From Diadophis punctatus similis (Eukaryota > Chordata > Lepidosauria > Squamata > Dipsadidae), in assembly GCA_023053685.1 (NCBI GenBank), contig JALIGW010000013.1, forward strand, positions 16,467,501 through 16,531,500: a stretch of DNA of 64,000 nucleotides, given 5' to 3'. Below, in pieces: positions 40,080 to 52,194 of the stretch. Within the stretch, counting starts at the first letter, position 1, and each line of letters starts with the position of its first letter. A model generated the notes under the pieces. It made no database searches. It saw nothing but the letters and a program-made list of their open reading frames with translations, and was not told the DNA's origin. The position numbers and the translations under genes are program-made.

Positions 40080-40289
40080 GTGGGGAAGTATTATTCACTT
40101 TGCCATACAGGTGGGGACTCCTAACATCCCAGCCTAGAGCAGAAAAAGCAAGGATTTCAGGTCATTTGTAAGTAGGCAGGGTCAGGACCATGCAGATCTT
40201 ATGGGGAATGTTGATGCAGCAACAGAAAGCTACACTCCTTGGGTCTAGTAAGATGACATTACTTAATAGAAGGGACCTGAAGCATGTTA

Positions 40290-40800
40290 ATTGTTGGATG
40301 TTACTGAATGGTCAGGGACAATGGCACATATTCATTCTGTGGGCACTCTCTTGGCCATAAGTAATATAAAGCTTTATAAATGCCAACTAGCACCTAGAAC
40401 TCCACCCAGAAGTCCATTGGTAACTGGTACAGCTAACGTAGTAGTGATGCCTCATGGGTGCACCAAAGCAGACCCAAAACTACTATTTCAGTACAGCATT
40501 CTATAGTTGTAGCTTCCTAATAATCTTTAAGGGAAGCCTTGTGTAAAGCACCCTGTAATAATCCATGAAGCACAAGTAATTGTGAGTAAGGTCTCTTGAT
40601 ATAGGAAAAGAAGCAATTGGTACACCGGGCAAATCTGTGCTATGTCTTTCCTGGCTGTAGTTGTCATTTGCTGCTCCAGCAAGAATTGGGACTCTGCAGA
40701 AACCCCTATTAGGAATTTTGCTTAGCGGAATGAAACAGTATCCAGAAAATTGTAAGTCAGATAAACCAAATACCTTGTCACCTATTTTCTTCATACAATC
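40290..40800 (-). mobile_element. Old CR1/L2/L3-type LINE fragment
   Basis: The minus-strand frame has LYTRLPLKIIRKLQL (compare LYMGLPSKSIRRLQL of the young copy) and SRDLTHNYL. Flanking DNA matches the same region with many changes. Confidence 0.7.
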
Positions 40801-41599
40801 TGTCAGTGGTGCCCCACTTCCATTCCTTTCTATATCTAACTTGTCAATCGCACAGCCTTTGGAAATAGTTACACTGAATTACTCTAGAACACTCAGTACA
40901 AAATAGAAAAAAGTTGAGCTAGTATGAACTCAGTAACAGACCCCTAATTTGGACTGCTTATGACATCATGGTCCTGATTTTCAGCTGATTTCAAGGCATT
41001 GTTCATTTTAGAATGCAAAATCAAGCCAACTGAAGGAGAGGAATTTGCCTACAATGAAATGTAGTAGTCGGACTGGATGGCACTTATCACTGATGCAAAC
41101 AAAGGTTAGAAAATGTTACTTTTGACACTCAACAATAGATCATTGGAAGTTGAATTCAGGTTGGGTTGGGGGTCTGATTGAAGACAATGTGCACTCCTTC
41201 CTTAAAAATGCTTAGTAGACTGTCCTTATGCCAAGGAAAGCAAGGTATGTGTATAAACTGAAGTTGTTCCAAAGTAATAATCTTATATGGACATATCACC
41301 TTATTTATGTGACTTTTACATTAGTTTCATTAGTGCCTTCTCCCATTAAATGTATAAAAACAATGCTCTTTAAAATGACTCACTTTATTATATGAAAGCC
41401 CTTGGATAGCAAGATGTACAGGAAAATGCACAGTTGTGTACTGGGATTTTATGCTTGGTTACTAAAAATCAGATACAGAAACAGTACTTCTGTTGCAAAC
41501 ATCATAGCAATTAATGGTGCAGACTTCCAAAATCTAGAGCATGCTTGATCGGTTTTTGGCACATGGAGAAAAGAATCACATAGCCATTCTTTGGCAATA
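40801..41599. other. Intergenic, nothing recognised
   Basis: Unique-looking DNA without supported features. Confidence 0.4.
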
Positions 41600-42026
41600 T
41601 AGGTTGCCCTTGGTTAACAGTGACAATTGGGATTAGAATTGCCATTGCTAAACAATGCAGTTGTAAAGTGTGATGTTACACAACCATGTTGCTTAGTGCA
41701 ACATGGCACTCCAAATAGCTATCATTAAGTGATAGCAATTTTGGCACTCCAAATGGCTATCATTAAGTGAATCACTGTGAGTTGTTAAATGAAGATATCA
41801 TGTGGTCACTATTTGTGATCATTGCCAGCTTTTGGCAAGCACATCAGTAAGGAAGCCAGCAGAAAGTCACAAATGGTGGCCACATGACACATGATTGTGT
41901 GTAACAGGATTGTAAGGATGCTGCAATAGCCAGAACTCAGAGGACCACTCAAAACCACAACTCTTTCAGCATTGTGTAAAGTTTGAATAGTCACTGAATG
42001 AGTAGTCATTAAACAAGGACCACCTG
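41600..42026. mobile_element. Palindrome-ended DNA element, about 427 bp
   Basis: Starts AGGTTGCCCTTGGTTAACAG and ends AAACAAGGACCACCTG, an imperfect inverted pair. TA follows the right end and precedes the left. Inside, CACTCCAAATNGCTATCATT is duplicated at about 41708-41728 and 41745-41765. No coding frame. Confidence 0.65.
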
Positions 42027-42309
42027 TACAAAATAAGAGCTGTTTAAGGTATCATTTGCTTCGTAGGATAACATTCCTGGAGATACTGACTTTGAACTTA
42101 GGTTCTAACTATTAGATGGATTTTTTTCCTTTTCATTTTGAGCCGCAGATTGATACTCACTTTGACAAGCCCTTTACTAGAATACAGATATGAAACTTCA
42201 AAAAAATATTGATGTACTCTGTTACCTGGACAAACTCATTATGAATAGGTGAACTCTATTTGCTACCAAGCATATATCCCTTTGATATACTGTACATTCA
42301 AGCATAATG

Positions 42310-42675
42310 CTATAGAGCACTGCACACCAGAACTAGACACAAGAACAGTTTTTTCCCCGAACGCCATCACTCTGCTAAACAAATAATTCCCTCAACACTG
42401 TCAAACTATTTACTAAGTCTGCACTACTGTTAATCTTCTCATCGTTCCCATCACCCATCTCCTCCGACTAATGACTAACTTTGTTGCTTGTATCCTTACG
42501 ATTTATATTGACTGGTTCCTAATATGATTTGATTGCTTATTTGTACCCGGACTATCATTAAGTGTTGTACCTTATGATTCTTGATGAAGGAATCTTTTCT
42601 TTTATGTACACTGAGAGCATATGCACCAAGACAAATTCCTTGTGTGTTCAATCACACTTGGCCAATAAAAAATTC
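42310..42675 (+). mobile_element. LINE 3' end (snake CR1/L3 or L2-type)
   Basis: GAACAGTTTTTTCCCCGAAC and GCCATCACTCTGCTAAAC lead to ACACTGAGAGCATATGCACC, ATTCCTTGTGTGTTCAATC and ACACTTGGCCAATAAA, then to a pentanucleotide array. LINE 3' tails seeding AATAG repeats are a known feature of snake genomes. A second, much shorter copy of this tail sits at 50557-50655. Confidence 0.75.
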
Positions 42676-42787
42676 TGTTGTTCTGTTCTGTTCTGTTCTG
42701 TTCTGTTCTGTTCTGTTCTGTTCTGTTCTATTCTATTCTATTCTATTCTATTCTATTCTATTCTATTCTATTCTATTCTATTCTATT
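42676..42787. repeat. (TTCTG)n(TTCTA)n pentanucleotide array
   Basis: About 10 TTCTG units followed by about 12 TTCTA units with a sharp switch at about 42728. It directly follows the LINE 3' end. Confidence 0.97.
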
Positions 42788-43389
42788 GGTAGAAATTAAG
42801 AGATGGATAAGATTGTGTTATCTTTGGAGATCTTTGGTTCTATAAATATGGATTAATTGGCATTAAGCACCTAAATAAAGGGAATAGCTTCAGTCTGTTC
42901 AGTGTTTTCTAGATAACACACGGAAAGCTAGTACTCAATGATGCAACAGTTGAAAGCCAAGTCCTGCAAAGTGGTTGACCAAACAGGATAAGTTTATCCT
43001 TTTTTTAAAATAGAAAGAAAAGATAAAAAGGAGAAGTTTATGGACAGATACATTTCATACAACTGAAGAAATGTTGCCCATCAAGGTCCTTTCTCAAGAG
43101 TTTTCTTTAAATAAGGAGGAAGCATCCCAACAGCGAGACACATTATGTCCTGACCCTAGCATCTATGCTGAACCAGCAGTATTTCTCATTGTTCCCAGCA
43201 ATATTTCTCACTGTTCCCATGCTGGATCAGTAGACTCTGCCACCTCAATGCAGTCCTTATGAATACAATCTTTGAGGGTAAAAAAATCAGAAAGCAGGGA
43301 GGGATAAGATTGATCAACTAAATACACCAACAGCTGAACTAATAGGGTTATTTGGAAGTCTTTTGTGATGAAAATTAAGCCTTATCTTT
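42788..43389. other. Intergenic, nothing recognised
   Basis: Unique-looking DNA with no supported feature. Confidence 0.4.
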
Positions 43390-43790
43390 ACTTTTTACCT
43401 TTGTTGCAGGTTCACTAGCTTTGTGAAATGGGCAGCTGCATAAATTTGAAAAACAAATCAATACACCTGAATGAACTCTGCTTTGGGCAAGCAGACTCAC
43501 TGGCCAATTGTGCATCCATGAAAATTGTACGCATGAGCTCCAGCTTGTCAAAACCCTTGCTATCAGCCACAGTTTCTCCAGGGAGCTTGTTTTGGGTATC
43601 AAACTTGATGGATTTATCACGGGACTCCCCAAATAATTAGCTACTGTTTCAACTGTGAATGAAGAACATGGAATAATGGCCTTAAATTTACATTCAGGTT
43701 GAATGCCAGGGGAAAGAATAAGTTGACGAAGGACTAGCATTACTTGTTTGTATTCAAGCAACGCCAAATAAAGCATCAATCAGCAACATT
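43390..43790 (-). pseudogene. Possible decayed processed gene, unidentified
   Basis: Two overlapping minus-strand frames look protein-like in turn: an upstream one with LRQLILSPGIQPECKFK and FTVETVANYLG, then, one base shifted, ESRDKSIKFDTQNKLPGET, LELMRTIFMDAQLASESA and FFKFMQLPISQ before TAG. This could be one old coding sequence with a frameshift. I do not recognise the parent, there is no splice pattern, and chance is not excluded. Confidence 0.3.
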
Positions 43791-44528
43791 TATTCTGAAA
43801 AGGAAGCTATGTGGATTTTTGAATACGTAGTTGTTTTGCCTTACCTAATAATCTCTGTTGAGATATTAATTCCTGTACATAGCTAAAGACCAAAAGCTAG
43901 GAAATCATGCAAAGATTGAAAGAAAACATTGAAAATGTAAACTAGAATTACAGATACCAAGATTCTGAATAAAATCAGTAACAAAATATATGGTTGTTGA
44001 ATTCTAGCCAAGTCCCAATGAAAATGTATTTATACTGTAATTACATACCCTCTCTGGTTTTGCAAGCTTGTTGTATTTTGAATATTTTTCCGCAAGTAAT
44101 AAGTAATCCTAATTTGAATCCTACTGCTCCACTGACTTTCAGTACATGTGCTTTTGTTCTTGTACATTCAGGGAAATTCCAAATTGCTTTAACTTTGACA
44201 GACAGAAGTCAGTCAACATCCAGTTCAGTTCCCTTTAGGTAACTTGAGTCTGCATATTCTTTTCCAGTTCACATCCATTCTGACCACAGAAGGACACTTC
44301 AGCCATCTTGGAGTTTTTTTGAAATGGAGACCTGTCCAAGGCTGACTCATTTTCAACCAATTTATTTAAATCAGAAAGATTGGAGACAGTAAACTGATAC
44401 AACATATATATTTATTCACCAGGCATATCAGCATTAATTTGTTTTAGTATTTACTAATGACGTTAACATTTTATGGAACTTTTTAAAACAAATCAAATGA
44501 GTAAGCCATCTAAAATAATATACGAATA

Positions 44529-44744
44529 ACCCCGCAATTTAATAGACTTTGGAATAAGCTTTCTTCTTTATTTGGACTTCACTGATATTTACTGGACTAA
44601 TCTACATTTAATCAGCATTTTACTACAAATGAGATCAATTACATAATTATGCAAAGAATGTAAATCAATGCAATTTCTGATTTAATGGACATTTAGATTT
44701 AGCAGACATTCCTTTTGTCCAAATGGTCCATTAAATTGAGGTTT
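44529..44744. mobile_element. TA-flanked 216-bp MITE, pogo/Tigger-like ends
   Basis: Left end ACCCCGCAATTTAATAGACT, right end reversed AAACCTCAATTTAATGGACC, with TA at 44527-44528 and 44745-44746. Such termini recall pogo-type elements. Family assignment is tentative. Confidence 0.6.
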
Positions 44745-44746
44745 TA

Positions 44747-46199
44747 TTTACTCTCTGGAAAATGGTTTTTAATTTACTTCTTCCTTTACTTCTGTCCTTA
44801 AAGGAGATTTCAAAGACTACATTTTTATAATTTCTAGCTCAATTTCAATTATTTTGAATTCTGTAAGACTAAACTAGTAACAGAACAACTTGTTTCAGCA
44901 AACAATATTTACAAAGAAAACAATCTGTAAGCAGAAAAGCATTTTTTCCATAGTAATTTTCCTTTTCATCTGCACTCATATAAATTACACTAAATAACAT
45001 CTACCTTTTTAATAAAATTATATTCTGGTAGAGAACTTCCAATGCCTTACATCATGAGTTTTTTCAGACCTGACAGTAGCATCTGATACACAATCAATCT
45101 GATAGTTTTCCCAGTTAAGGCTCCTTTTTATCTTCAAATTAGTACTTAAAGATGGTACTGCATGGCTGATTACTGGCCCAGGAATTTTCCCATATACAGT
45201 AATGGCTTGTTTAACCCTTAAAAGCCTTCTTCTGGGTTCCTAGATTCATGTTCAGGATTTCCAATCACAGCAATGCTAATGATACAAAACAACCACCCCT
45301 ATTGCTCTTTTGTGATCCTTCATAATGGACAGAATGTATTCTCATATTTTTAAATTGAAAATCATCTCATGGTTTCAAGTTGAGTAAGGAGATGACAAAG
45401 ATTTATAAGGTTTCAGCCAGGATCTTTCCATCCTCGTTTCCTTTTACTTATTTCCTGATTGTCTGAGTTTCTCCCACTTGCAATCTCTGAATCTTGATGG
45501 AAGTCAATGGACATTGTGTTTGATCTTGCAGCAAGTAGCTAGTTTTTATTGGATGAGTATCTGTAGAATCATGAGTTTTTTGATGGAGCAGTCCAAATTT
45601 TTATTACCAAATTATTAGTACATAATGAGTGTACATACACTCCTGGGCTGTTACAAACTTACTGTAAGTGCCATAAAGTTAATATGAAATCTAATCCGTG
45701 TGGTTTCCAGAAAGCTTATCTTCAACTTCACCTTTTAATCTCTTTATTTGATAATATAATCTATTCACCACTGACTTTTTTCTTTTTTCCCTTCAACTTT
45801 CTTAAGCATTATGGACTTTTTCAAGTTTACATTACTACAAATAAGCTCCTAGCATGTTTCCAATTTTTCTATACCCTAATTCTGAGCAGTTGTTGCTCAG
45901 AATTTCCACACTATCCTAATGTTTCACTGCAAGACACTGTTCTTCACTAGCTCTCCATTTAAACTAGTGATGTTTGCATTTATATCCCTCAAGTCATGAT
46001 CTCCCACTGCACTAACATTTATCATTCTTTCTCTTAGAATCCTGTTTAGTTCCTTGGTTATCTCTGGGCAGGATCTTTCTGTTCTCTTTTCCAAAGTTGT
46101 GATCTCCTGGTTCTGGGTTTCCAGAGACCTTCCTCAGAACTCTGTTTCATCTTGCCTTTGCCTCTGTAATAGTATTTAAATACCAATAGTACTTAAACT
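44747..46199. other. Intergenic, nothing recognised
   Basis: A/T-rich unique-looking DNA. No exon or repeat terminus. Confidence 0.4.
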
Positions 46200-46201
46200 T
46201 A

Positions 46202-46808
46202 CCATATTTTTCGGACTATAAGCACCACCTGATTATAAGACCACCTAAATTTTCAAGAGGAAAACAAACAAAAAGTTTTTGGCCTCCGTGCACCCCATTT
46301 TTGGGCCTTTTCCAGCCTTTTTTCTGCCCGTTTTTGAGGGGTTTTTTGGCCCATTTTCTAGGTTTTTTCCAGCCCATTTTCGAAGCTTTTTCCAGAAGAT
46401 TTTTGAGGCTTTTTTGGCCTGTTTTCGAGGCTTTTTTGGCCCGATTTTGAGGCTTTTGCGGGCCCATTTTTGAGGCTTTTTTCAGCCCATTTTAAAGGGT
46501 TTTTTCAGCCATTTTGGGGGGGGGGAAACAGCCCCAAAAAAGCCTCAATAATGGCACTAAAAAGCCTTGAAAAAGGCCTGAAAAATGGGCTGGAAAAAGC
46601 CTCGAAAATGGGCCCAAAAAGTCCCCAAAACAGTCTGAAAAAAAAGGTCTGAAAATGCCAAAAAATGTCCCAAAACGGGGCATGCAGAGTCCAAAAAATG
46701 GCCGGTGGGTGGGCGGGGCTTCAGCAATATTCAGTCTATAAGACGCACAGACATTTTCACCCCCTTTTGGGAGACAAAAAAGTGCATCTTATAGTCTGAA
46801 AAATACGG
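46202..46808. mobile_element. TA-flanked inverted-repeat element, 607 bp, repetitive interior
   Basis: Ends CCATATTTTTCGGACTATAA and TTATAGTCTGAAAAATACGG, with TA at 46200-46201 and 46809-46810. The interior is built of variants of a TTTTTGAGGCTTTTTTGGCCC-like unit in the left half and its inverted form in the right half, so the whole folds back. No transposase. Confidence 0.88.
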
Positions 46809-46810
46809 TA

Positions 46811-46998
46811 TATACTGCTTCATAGTGCTTTACAGCCCTCTCTAAGCAATTTACAGACTCAGCATATTGCCCTCATTTTACCGACTTTGGAAGGATGGAA
46901 GTCTGAGTCAACCTTGAGCCACTCAGAATCAAACTCTTAGAGTGAGCAGTGAGTTAGACTGCAGTATTGCATTCTAACCACTGTGCCACAACGGCTCT
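46811..46998 (-). mobile_element. tRNA-derived SINE with CORE-like body
   Basis: Reverse complement begins GAGCCGTTGTGGCACAGTGG and TTAGAATGCAATACTGCAGT, then TGACTCAGACTTCC, AAAATGAGGGC and GCTTAGAGAGGGCTG. Same family as 369-560. It abuts the TA-flanked element. Confidence 0.8.
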
Positions 46999-47221
46999 TT
47001 AAAAGGAGCTTAAACACCTTTTTATTGACAAATGGGTTAGTATGTTACCATTAACCCACTCACCAATATTGTATTCTTGTTAATCTTGGCAATTTTTAAA
47101 TATTTGTTTATATTGATGAGGGCTGTATAGGCGTTATCGCTAATTTGGACACTCTTTTAAAATGTATATTAATTGTGTGGGTTTTTAAATACCCATATAA
47201 TGTAATAGTGTAATTCCTAGG

Positions 47222-48413
47222 AATTATAAATTTAATTTAATTTAATTTAATTAAAAGTTCTTATAGGCCGCCCAATCCCGTAGGACTCCGGGCGGCGTAC
47301 AGCAAGAATAAGAACAATATATAACATAAGTAAATTTTAAAAAACATTACATAATTTTAAAAGGAACATTCAATCATGGGGGAATCTGATCTTCACCCCG
47401 CCTGCCGGAAGAGCCATGTTTTTACGGCTTTGCGGAAGGCCAGTAGGGTGGGGATAGTCCGGATCTCTGGTGGGAATAGGTTCCAGAGAGATGGGGCTCC
47501 CACAGAGAAGGCTCTCTCCCGTGGGCCCACCAACCGACATTGTTTGGCTGATGGGACCCGGAGGAGGCCCACTCTGTGGGACCTAACTGGTCGTAGGGTG
47601 GTATGTGGTAGGATGCGGTCCCGAAGGTAACCTGGCCCTGAGCCATGTAGGGCTTTAAAGGTCAAAACCAACACCTTAAATTGCGACCAGAGACTAATAG
47701 GCAACCAATGCAGCTGCGGAGAATGGGTGTTACGTGGGTGTATCTTGGCACGCCCACCACAGCTCACGCAGCTGCATTCTGTACCAATTGCAGTCTCCGG
47801 ATGCTCTTTGAGGGTAGCCCCATGTAGAGCGTGTTACAGTAGTCCAGCCGTGAGGTGACAAGGGCATGAGTGACTGTGAGCAAAGCCTCCCTCTCCAAGT
47901 AGGGTTGCAATTGGTGCACAAGACGGATCTGTGCAAAGGTCCCCCTAGCCACAGCTGAAAGATGTTGCTCCAATTTTAGCTGTGGATCTAGGAGAACACC
48001 CAAATTGCGAACCCGTTCTGAGGGAGTCAATTTTTCTCCCCCGAGAACCAAGGAGGGACAGTCGACATAGTCCCTGGGGGGCAATATCCAGAGCCACTCA
48101 GTCTTGTCAGGGTTGAGCTTGAGTCTATTCACTCCCATCCAGACCCTCACATTGTCCAGGCAGCAGCACATTACATCAACTGCTTCACTGAACTGACATG
48201 GGATGGAGATGTACAACTAGGTATCATCAGCATATTGCTGATACCTCATCCCGTGTCGTCAGATGATCTCACCCAGCGGTTTCATGTAAATGTTAAACAG
48301 GATGGGCGAGAGGACTGAGCCCTGTGGCACCCCGCAAATCAGGGGCCTAGGGGCCGACCTCTGCCTTCCTGACAACACCGACTGCGTCCTGTTGGAGAGG
48401 TAGGAGGAGAACC
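47222..48413 (-). mobile_element. Second CR1/L2/L3-type LINE copy, shorter and broken
   Basis: It aligns with 37088-38250 from the (TTTAA)n tail and GGGCGGCGTACAG through the RT C-terminal region up to the YLSDRTQ position, where it is 5'-truncated. The frame is broken by a deletion near 47717, by a TAG in the YADDTQL region (about 48217) and by other changes. Confidence 0.92.
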
Positions 48414-50457
48414 TACCTATAAACTAGGCAGAAATGGAATATCTATGTATTCCTCCTTTTCAAATTGGAAGCAACATCTTACTCCATCAACAAGTAGATC
48501 AAATAAAGTTATGTGATCAAAGAACTTAATTTACTGAATGGTGAATATATATTTTCAGATTCTGTATCCAACCTCTTTTCTTTCTGATACCAACTAATTA
48601 GACTGTGAGGATCTAGATTTCTTGGTATAAATGGCTGGAATGTGATGGTGATGTTCTTTTTCAACTTATTTCAATGTATTCTGTCTTGTGTACATTCATA
48701 GTAAGTAACAATAACAAGTCAGAAGATAAATCATTAAATATATTACAAACATTAAAATATCTTAGCTAATTCATATTGAAAAAGCACAGCTAAAGAGGAA
48801 AATCTTAACTCATGTCCTAAAAACAAATGAATAATGAGTAAGTGTAGTTCCTAATAGTTTGGGAATGTTATTCAATCATAGAGGATTTTACATATTATTT
48901 AAAATAAACTGAATGATAGGAGAAAAAAGCTATCATTTATTTCCATGTACAGCACGTACTTCTCAAAGGAGTTTCAAAACCCTAGCGTGTTGTAATGGAA
49001 TAGCACATCTGAACTATTTGTTGTTACTCAAATAGTTCAGAAAGTACATTTACACAATCTCACAGTCAATTCTTCCCAAAAATACAGTATCATCTACAAT
49101 TACAAAAAATGACTGAGAACACATGCAAGGCTCAGAGACAATGGTTTCATTTTTAAGGAGTTGACTGAATATAATGTAGGAGATAGAAACAACAGGTCCA
49201 TGCCCACTGCATGACTAAAAAACTCAGAATTACACAAAAGAAAATTTAGACAATTTATAGAAGTTAATGGAATCTTAATTTGGTGTGTATGTGTGCATAA
49301 AACATGAATGTATTTTAATATATATATATATTCTTGTTACAAGTAAGAAAGATAGTAAGACACTAAGAAATGACACTTAAATTGCTCATGCGTCCAACTT
49401 TAGTTTTCTCTTTTTTAAAGATCTACAAAAACAGAGACAAGCTGAGACATTTAGGATGTGCAATAATTATTTTGAAAGGCATATAGGTTTAGCTCTTCCA
49501 CAAATTTTGGTCCAGCGGTAGTTGTATTTTAAATTTTGTAATTAAGTCTTCTTGCCTGGGAAGAAGTGCATGTGCAATATCTCTCAATCAGATATGCTAG
49601 ATTTCAACATGTAGAATACACACAATCAGTGTGGCCAGTGACAAACAAGCTGGTGATTGCATCAGGAGTTGAAATCCAATGCATTTAGGGAATATCTGAT
49701 TGGGAAAGTTTGGCTCAGTGCATTGAAAACTCTGTGCAAAAATTCATTGTCTATTTATTGCAATTTCTAGAAATCCAGTTGCTGATTATGCCAGCATAAT
49801 TTTAATACAGACTGGCTTGCTTTTTTTGGGGGGGGGGGGGGGAATGCTTCATTTAAAAATAAATAAATAAGAAAATAGTATTTTCAATAACCCAAAATAT
49901 TTTGTCAGGCTAAACTGGAGGAAACGGAGAGTAGTGAAAAAAATTGGTTTGCCTACTGGCAAATGATTGTTTTGTAATTGGTCACTTCTACTATGGTTGT
50001 CATTGCCGAGAACAAAATCTCAATGTTTAGTGTGCTCACAGGAAGAAGATGGTTGCTTAACTCTAGATTAAGCCTTTAGCAGCCATCTAACATAGATTAG
50101 GACTACATTCTTTAATGAATGTCATTTAGTTTATTTATTTTTTGTTTTGCACAATGCAGTGAATGGTAGTTAATAGTGGATTAATAAAACAAGCTGGACA
50201 GAAAAAGAAAGAAGTCCAACATAAAACAAATAAAGCTTAGCTTGTTATTGGGATGTATTTTTAATGTTGTACAAACTGAGCCAGTGTTAAAAGGATAACC
50301 CCAACAATAAACATAAGCAGGAATCAATATGCTTTTTCACACTAGTATAGGAAAGATTTTGAAAACTAATGCATGTTCTGGCAGAAAAAAATCAATGTGG
50401 GGAATAACTAAGATGTTGGGTCAGCCTCACTGATATTGAGGATGAAGTCTACCTTTG
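48414..50457. other. Intergenic, nothing recognised
   Basis: A/T-rich DNA. Poly-G run at about 49829-49842. No exon or repeat terminus. Confidence 0.4.
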
Positions 50458-50465
50458 CCCTAGAA

Positions 50466-50688
50466 CAGGGGTCCTCAAACTTGGCAACTTTAAGACTTGT
50501 GGACTTCAACTCCCAGAATTCTCTGGAGAATTCTGGGAGTTGAAGTCCACAAGTATCTTCTTTTATGTACACTGAGAGCATATGCACCAAAGACAAATTC
50601 CTTGTGTGTCCAATCACACTTGGCCAATAAAGAATTCTATCTATTCTATCTATCTAAGTATTAAAGTTGCCAAGTTTGAAGACCTCTG
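50466..50688. mobile_element. Palindromic hAT-type MITE interrupted by a LINE tail
   Basis: Ends CAGGGGTCCTCAAACTTGGC and GCCAAGTTTGAAGACCTCTG. The exact 8-bp duplication CCCTAGAA lies at 50458-50465 and 50689-50696. GACTTCAACTCCCAGAATTC and its inverse form the palindrome. A LINE 3' fragment splits the right arm. Confidence 0.93.
50557..50655 (+). mobile_element. 99-bp LINE 3' end inside the MITE
   Basis: ACACTGAGAGCATATGCACC, ACACTTGGCCAATAAAG and a TTCTATC-type tail match 42595-42690. AAGTAT on both sides (50551-50556, 50656-50661) looks like its target duplication. Extreme 5' truncation. Confidence 0.8.
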
Positions 50689-50696
50689 CCCTAGAA

Positions 50697-51860
50697 GCTC
50701 ACTAGGAAACTTTGGACAAGTCCTTCTCCATTAGCCAAAGCACAGAACTCCTGTTGGGAAGAAAACTAGAAGGACAGAGAGGGATGTGTCCTTTCTTGAG
50801 CAACTATACAAAGGGTGGGATACACATCTGAGAAAGCAACTAACATAAAACCAACCTTGTGGACACCCAGCAAAACTCTTATGGATCTTTTGTCAGACAC
50901 TGCAAGTTTTTCAATATGATGACGGTGATTCATATCATTCTTCTTTCAAAATATTCCCAATCTAAGAACTTTAATATAAGAACCACCTCCCCATAGTGTC
51001 ATACAATCAAATTCACTTTGTTTCAGGAAACATTAGCATTTATGTTCACTGTATATTATCTCACGATCTTACTTTGTACCAATTCACACTTCCCTCCATG
51101 CAATTTCCCCATATTAACCTCTCTCTCTTTCTCACATCTACACATTTGCATGGTCTCTAATTATTTCTAGTGCATTCCTGAAAAATAATAGGAAAAAACA
51201 GGATAGGTAAATTATGGTTTGCCCACACGGTGATACTTATTTATAGGAAATATATTAAGGCATGAGGGTTAAAGTACATGGTGTTTAGAATAAGAATAAA
51301 AACAGAGTTTCTTCTGAAATAACAAAGAAACCAACAACACCCATGTATATAAATGCAGTGAAATACAAATAACAGATGATGCATGTCTCACATGAAGACT
51401 CCATATATGTATACCTTAATAATTAACCCTAGTTAAATCTTTGGGGAGGAAAAAGAAGATACTTTAGCTACTCTATGTTTTGAGAGGTAAATCAATTTTA
51501 CCTTACTTCAGAATAGATACACATCTGCAGTGGTCTATTGGGATGACTTTGGAAGAGAGAGGGAAGGACCCCAGCTGGGGCAACTGAATCTCAAAAATGA
51601 TTGTCAGCATGGCAAACATCTGATAAGGAATCCTCTCTAGTTTCTTAAGACTACAAAGACAAAAGAGAGATGTGCTTTCAGGTTTTAAATATTCTGTTAA
51701 CATAACCTTACAATAAAGTAAATGTAGTCCATCTGTTTGTGCTTCCTATCTGGATTCTCTCAGTAGGCTGGTATCAATCTTGCAAGTCTGGAAGTCCATT
51801 TCTCCCCTTTTGCCTTTACAGCCCACAGAAATTACAGAAGTTTCCACCTGAGATGTTTGC
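50697..51860. other. Intergenic, nothing recognised
   Basis: Unique-looking DNA just beyond the MAP4K4 3' end. The stretch at 51740-51860 may be an old repeat but I cannot name it. Confidence 0.35.
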
Positions 51861-51864
51861 CTAC

Positions 51865-51865
<1 letters not shown>

Positions 51866-51949
<84 letters not shown>

Positions 51950-51950
51950 C
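51866..51950. repeat. (CT)n(ATCT)n microsatellite
   Basis: About 27 CT units followed by seven ATCT units, about 250 bases beyond the inferred MAP4K4 transcript end. Confidence 0.96.
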
Positions 51951-52194
51951 ATTTCTTTGTTTGTTTGTCTGTTTGCTGGCTAAGCTGCCATTGGCCCCAC
52001 AGCTGTTTGTGGCTCTTCCCCATTTTCCAAAGTCATTCCCACATACCATTTACAGCATCACTCATTTTTTGTGTTAGCTTTTCGTCCAAAATATGTATTT
52101 CACAAAGCGTATCATTTAAAGAATCCTACATAATTTCACTCCAAAAGCTTTCTCTTGAGAAAAAAAGTTACTCAAAATACTTTCCACATACACA

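Noticed and set aside
42562..42799. LFCSVLFCSVLF-type small protein
   Set aside because: Translation of the TTCTG/TTCTA array.
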